DNA of 64,000 nt from BOKV01 sp049289295. GTDB lineage: Bacteria; Pseudomonadota; Alphaproteobacteria; Rhizobiales; Rhizobiaceae. The translations under genes were made by a program, and so were the position numbers. This document shows positions 60,795 to 64,000 of this stretch, in pieces (position 1 is the stretch's first letter; every line of letters begins with the position of its first letter). The notes beneath the pieces were generated by a model. The model saw only the letters and a list, made by a program, of their open reading frames with translations. It was not told where the DNA came from and searched no databases. The stretch lies in assembly GCA_049289295.1 (NCBI GenBank), contig JBATLL010000035.1, positions 78,336 to 142,335 on the forward strand, given 5' to 3'.

Positions 60795-61055
60795 TCAGGC
60801 GTCCTTGCCGACCTTGTCGCCTGCCCCGGTCTTTGACTGGGGCATGCCCACCAGATGCCAGGCACCCCAGAATCCGGCCAGTGCGAGCGCCGAATACATC
60901 AGCGTCGCAGAAATGTTCAGCGCAAAGAGCGCCTTCCAGGAAAGGTAGGTTCCAATCAACGCGAACAGGATGAGGACCGCGACCAGCACCAGCCGAAATG
61001 GCCTGCTCTGCGACAGAACACTCCCCGTTTCTTCCAATGCAACTATATCCGACAT
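60795..61055 (-). CDS. small two-helix membrane protein
   Basis: An 86-residue protein with two membrane helices (about 24-44 and 51-71) and a charged C-terminal tail (KTGAGDKVGKDA). Not recognised. GGGGAA precedes the ATG at good distance, and the frame is on the glyS strand, 123 nt after glyS. Tail-to-tail with the four-helix membrane protein gene. Confidence 0.65.
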   Translation of the reverse strand: MSDIVALEETGSVLSQSRPFRLVLVAVLILFALIGTYLSWKALFALNISATLMYSALALAGFWGAWHLVGMPQSKTGAGDKVGKDA

Positions 61056-61178
61056 GACTATTCCCCGTGCCAGCTTGTTTCCTGCATGATGGCATGGACG
61101 CGATAAGATATGGCTAATCGAATTCCTTCAATTCGAACAAATCGATTGCTGGAGCCGGAATCAGGGAGCCGCGCAAGG

Positions 61179-63440
61179 TCAGCCGCTGATTTTCGAGAAG
61201 TCGGCGACAGTGGCCGTTGCGGCACGAATGCGGGCAAGCAGGGCCAGCCGGTTGGCACGCACCGCTTCGTCAGGATCGTTGACCAGAACCTTTTCGAAAA
61301 AGGCGTCAATCGGCGCACGCAAGCTCGCGAGCCGGGTCATTGCCGCTTCGAAATTCTCGGCCTCGATGGCCTCGCCAGCCAGCAATTCCACATCGCCCAA
61401 TGTCTCGAACAGGGCGCGCTCCTCTTCTCCGGCAAACAGGTCGGGAGAAACGCTTTCCGCGATCCTCGTGCCCTTCTTTTCCTCGGCAGCAAGAATATTG
61501 GCCGCGCGCTTGTAACCCTGCAGCAGGTTGGTGCCGTCTTCGGAATCGACAAGTTTCTGCAGCGCCTCCGCTTTCAGCGAAATGATGAGCAGGTCGTCGC
61601 TATTGTTTGCGCTCACGCCAGTGGCTTCGCCACGGCTCCGCGAGCGCGCGCCATCAGGCGCGGCCGCCTCTTCGGCGGCTTGGTTGCCATTTGAGAGCAC
61701 GGCGTCAATCACGTCGTGGCGGATGCCGCGATCCTTGAGGAACACCTTCAGGCGGTCATGGAAGAAGGAAAGGAGGTCACCGGCATATTCCTCACGTACG
61801 CGCCTAATGGTATCTGAAATTTCCTCTTGCGGCCCCGCTGCTGGAATACGTGGATCTTGTGCATCTTTTGCTGCCTGAGCAAGCGCTTTGCGGGCTTTCA
61901 AAAATGCATCAATCAGCCCCAACTGCACTCCGTTCTCGATCACAAGACGGATCACACCGAGTGCGGCGCGGCGCAGCGCATAAGGGTCTTTTGAACCAGT
62001 CGGCTTTTCGTCGATGGCCCAGAACCCGACCAGCGTGTCGAGCTTGTCGGCGAGTGCCGCGGTGACCGAAACCGGATCAGACGGGACGTCATCAGACGGG
62101 CCGAGCGGCTTGTAATGTTCTTCGATGGCGAGCGCGACGGATGCATTTTCACCGGCGGCTTCCGCGTAAAGCCTGCCCATGCGGCCCTGCAATTCGGGAA
62201 ACTCGAAAACCATGGCTGATTGCAGATCGGCCTTGGCGAGATACGCGGCGCGCTTTGCCTTTTCAACGTCAGCACCGGTGATCCCTGCCAATTCGCCAGC
62301 AAGTTCAACAATGCGCTGAACTCGTTCGCCTTGCGATCCGAGCTTGGCGTGGAAGGTCACGGTGTCGAGATTGGCAATCCATTTGTCGAAGCCATCAGCG
62401 GACCTCGCCAGTTGCAAATCGCTTTCCCAGAAAAAGCGCGCATCCGACAGGCGCGCGCGCACGACCTTGCCATTACCGCGCGCGATTTCCTTGCCGCCAT
62501 CGGACGGATTCACATTGGAAACCAGCATGAAGCGGTTGACCAGACGGTCGCTGCCGCGCGCCTTGAGCACGAAGCATTTCTGGTTTTCGCGGATGGTAAG
62601 CCTTGTCACCTCGTCGGGCAGGTCGAGATAGGCTTCCTCGAATTCGCCCATCAGGACCACCGGCCATTCGACAAGTCCTGAGACCTCATCCAGCAGACCA
62701 TCATCCTCGACCAGTTCAAAGCCCTGCGCGAAAGCAAGGTTGCGTGCATCCGTGGCGATGATCTCCTTGCGGCGCTCGGCGTCGAGGATCACCTTTGCCG
62801 CTTCGAGCCTGGCCACGTAATCATCGAAACGCTTCACCGTGATGGCATCGGGTGCCATGAAGCGATGGCCACGCGTGACATTGCCGGCGACAAGACCATC
62901 GACCTCGAAGTCAATGACCTCCGGCTCCTCGGTTTCCGGACCGAAAGTGCAGACAATGGATTGCAGCGGGCGGACCCAGCGCAGCGACCCCGGTTCGCGC
63001 GATGCTTCTCCCCAGCGCATGGATTTGGGCCAGGGAAAATCGCGGATGATCGCGGGAATAGCCTGGGCAATAATCTCCCTGGCATCCCTGCCCGGCTTAT
63101 CGATGACAGCGACGTAGAAGGAACCCTTCTTGGGATCGGTCTGGACCGTAGCATCATCAATTGAAGCGAGGCCGCTAGCCCTGAGAAAGCCGTCAATCGC
63201 CTGTTGCGGTGCGTCGGTGCGCGGACCCTTGCGCTCTTCGCGGATATCCGCCGACCTTGCCGTCAGACCGCGAATGTCGAGGACGAGACGGCGCGGCGTC
63301 CAGTATTCCCGCGCACCCTCATAGGTCAGACCGGCATCGACAAGCGCGTTGGTGACGCGCTGGCGCAGATCACCAGCCGCCTTGCGCTGCATCCGCGCAG
63401 GGATTTCTTCGGAAAAAAGCTCAAGCAGAAGATCAGGCAT
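61179..63440 (-). CDS. glyS: glycyl-tRNA synthetase beta subunit, with in-frame insertions
   Basis: Tetrameric GlyRS beta subunit, needed for tRNA(Gly) binding; alpha subunit GlyQ is not in the window. The start MPDLLLELFSEEIPARMQ matches the family and has CGGAGC upstream. Domains run from the B-type N-terminal part through FEFPELQGRMGRLYA, an HD-like SFFHDRLKVFLKDRGIRHDVIDAVL segment, to the C-terminal anticodon part FFEKVLVNDPDEAVRANRLALLARI-like (cut). At 753 residues it is longer than common GlyS (about 690-720). Residues about 588-609, rich in Ala, Glu, Arg and Ser, are encoded by a 66-nt run of three hairpins, which looks like an insertion. Confidence 0.95.
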   Translation of the reverse strand: MPDLLLELFSEEIPARMQRKAAGDLRQRVTNALVDAGLTYEGAREYWTPRRLVLDIRGLTARSADIREERKGPRTDAPQQAIDGFLRASGLASIDDATVQTDPKKGSFYVAVIDKPGRDAREIIAQAIPAIIRDFPWPKSMRWGEASREPGSLRWVRPLQSIVCTFGPETEEPEVIDFEVDGLVAGNVTRGHRFMAPDAITVKRFDDYVARLEAAKVILDAERRKEIIATDARNLAFAQGFELVEDDGLLDEVSGLVEWPVVLMGEFEEAYLDLPDEVTRLTIRENQKCFVLKARGSDRLVNRFMLVSNVNPSDGGKEIARGNGKVVRARLSDARFFWESDLQLARSADGFDKWIANLDTVTFHAKLGSQGERVQRIVELAGELAGITGADVEKAKRAAYLAKADLQSAMVFEFPELQGRMGRLYAEAAGENASVALAIEEHYKPLGPSDDVPSDPVSVTAALADKLDTLVGFWAIDEKPTGSKDPYALRRAALGVIRLVIENGVQLGLIDAFLKARKALAQAAKDAQDPRIPAAGPQEEISDTIRRVREEYAGDLLSFFHDRLKVFLKDRGIRHDVIDAVLSNGNQAAEEAAAPDGARSRSRGEATGVSANNSDDLLIISLKAEALQKLVDSEDGTNLLQGYKRAANILAAEEKKGTRIAESVSPDLFAGEEERALFETLGDVELLAGEAIEAENFEAAMTRLASLRAPIDAFFEKVLVNDPDEAVRANRLALLARIRAATATVADFSKISG
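61614..61679. repeat. palindromic element inserted in frame in glyS
   Basis: Three perfect hairpins stand side by side: GTGGC-TTC-GCCAC (61621-61633), CGCGCC-ATCA-GGCGCG (61647-61662) and GCCGCC-TCTTC-GGCGGC (61663-61679). The 66 nt are a multiple of three and code for about 22 low-complexity residues between the conserved RHDVIDAVL and DDLLIISLKAEAL segments of GlyS. Structure and position resemble rickettsial-type palindromic elements that insert into genes. I found no second copy in this window. Confidence 0.6.
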
Positions 63441-63598
63441 TTCGTGCTCCGGTAGGCCAAGCGCGAAATAGCAAGCCATGGCATGAAAGTCACCCGGGAA
63501 AGTTCACCAGACATGGCGCGCCTGGTGATATTTCCACCGCACGGGACTAACACGCCCAGCTTTGTGCGCCGCAACCGGGCAGCAAATCAGTGTGCAGC

Positions 63599-63838
63599 CT
63601 AGAGTTTCTTGTGCGATCCGTCGCAGAAAGGCGAATTGTCGGTCTGCTTGCAGGCGCAGAACCACTTTGTGCCGCTTTCGGCTGCTTCCCACTTCATCGG
63701 CGTGAACGCGCTGCCCTTGTGGGATCCATCGCAAAAGGGTTGGTTCTTCGACTGGCCGCAGGAACACCAGAAATAGGTTTTTCCAGCTTCCACCTCGACA
63801 GGCTTCGGCTCTTTTGCGGCAACTGCACCTTTTGTCAT
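63599..63838 (-). CDS. double-CDGSH iron-sulphur protein
   Basis: A 79-residue protein with two CDGSH zinc-finger-type 2Fe-2S motifs: CSCGQSKNQPFCDGSH and CACKQTDNSPFCDGSHK. Each binds a labile 2Fe-2S cluster by three Cys and one His. Related proteins are mitoNEET-like redox or iron-sulphur carriers; role here unknown. Same strand as glyS, separated by 158 nt in which I see nothing assignable. Confidence 0.93.
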   Translation of the reverse strand: MTKGAVAAKEPKPVEVEAGKTYFWCSCGQSKNQPFCDGSHKGSAFTPMKWEAAESGTKWFCACKQTDNSPFCDGSHKKL

Positions 63839-63927
63839 TCAACGCTTCCTCTGGTTGTGAATGAAGACAGTGTTAGAGGAGGCGCAGGAAGGCGCAAGGC
63901 AGAAATCGTGAACAGTCAGTCGCGAGC

Positions 63928-64000
63928 TTACCAGCCGCCGCCACCACCACCACCGCCGCCGCCGCCCGAGAAGCCACCACCGCCCGAGCCGCTTGAAGAC
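63928..64000 (-). CDS. glycine-rich C-terminus of a gene cut by the window end (possibly TPM/YgcG family)
   Basis: Only the last 23 codons and a TAA stop are visible: SSSGSGGGGFSGGGGG-like with a long Gly run and a final Trp. Such Gly/Ser-rich tails ending in aromatic residues are typical of TPM-domain (YgcG/psb32) membrane proteins, but the catalytic domain is outside the window, so the assignment is a guess. The GGT/GGC run is microsatellite-like. Confidence 0.4.
   Translation of the reverse strand, partial: SSSGSGGGGFSGGGGGGGGGGGW

Noticed and set aside
63931..63975. GGC/GGT trinucleotide run that looks like a microsatellite
   Set aside because: It is in frame as the Gly-rich tail of a truncated gene on the minus strand, so it is coding rather than a free repeat.
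1..64000. CRISPR arrays, tRNA or rRNA genes, transposases, phage genes, toxin-antitoxin or defence clusters
   Set aside because: Looked for by reading gaps and gene content; no direct-repeat arrays, cloverleaf-like gaps or such proteins were found.

Overview
The window is a gene-dense, GC-rich stretch of core chromosome from an alphaproteobacterium, most likely of the order Hyphomicrobiales (Rhizobiales). This rests on gene content and order: a CcrM-type adenine methyltransferase near smc, mutY and a DUF721 gene; the cytochrome c oxidase order ctaC-ctaD-ctaB-small gene-ctaG-ctaE followed by SURF1, ispH, thrB and rnhA; an IalB-family gene and tldD next to ctaC; and lineage-typical unknowns (DUF1499, DUF6101, DUF983). 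I cannot name the genus. I see no rRNA, tRNA, CRISPR array, insertion sequence, prophage or recognisable defence island. The only gene resembling a classical regulator is a PaiB-like protein; a c-di-GMP signalling protein is also present.

Layout. 1-5.2 kb: truncated bioY, a metallo-beta-lactamase hydrolase, a DUF1499 membrane protein, an unknown gene, a HAD phosphatase and a class III aminotransferase, closed by a terminator shared with convergent ppdK. 5.3-17.4 kb: ppdK, smc, a DsbA-like oxidoreductase, DUF721, mutY, two HAD phosphatases, ccrM with a CtrA-like box upstream, and a 3-methyladenine glycosylase-like gene; this is a DNA maintenance neighbourhood. 17.4-27 kb: an unknown lipoprotein, thrC, an M16 peptidase, a GNAT acetyltransferase, a large membrane PAS-GGDEF-EAL protein, YqgE, a stand-alone DsbD N-terminal domain protein and a peroxiredoxin.

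27-39.5 kb: a long minus-strand block holds the aa3-type oxidase genes ctaC, ctaD, ctaB, a 51-residue membrane protein, ctaG and ctaE. A perfect terminator follows ctaE, then a second set of closely coupled genes (L,D-transpeptidase, DUF983, SURF1, ispH, thrB, rnhA). Divergent from ctaC lie an IalB-family gene and tldD, then pdxH. 39.5-50.4 kb, mostly plus strand: a surface lipoprotein, a DnaJ-like co-chaperone, fabI, a histidine phosphatase, aroC, a ribB fusion with a degenerate GTP cyclohydrolase II half, an FG-GAP protein, a histone-deacetylase-like hydrolase, xseB, an SCO copper chaperone, a 55-residue membrane protein, a small exported protein, tlyA and an rRNA (uracil) methyltransferase.

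50.4-64 kb: an enoyl-CoA hydratase/acyl-CoA dehydrogenase pair, a Sua5/TsaC protein, an FAD-linked oxidase, DUF6101, ubiA, PaiB-like, purD, a crotonase, two small membrane proteins, glyS, a double-CDGSH iron-sulphur protein, and the glycine-rich C-terminus of a gene cut by the window end.

I found no strong candidate for a wholly new multi-gene system. The best leads are small: a 66-nt in-frame run of three tandem hairpins inside glyS resembling a palindromic element inserted into a coding sequence; a perfect 9-bp hairpin just upstream of the ctaC ribosome binding site; a CtrA-like box upstream of ccrM; palindromes in the leaders of the M16 peptidase and peroxiredoxin genes; and a few uncharacterised small proteins tied to known operons.
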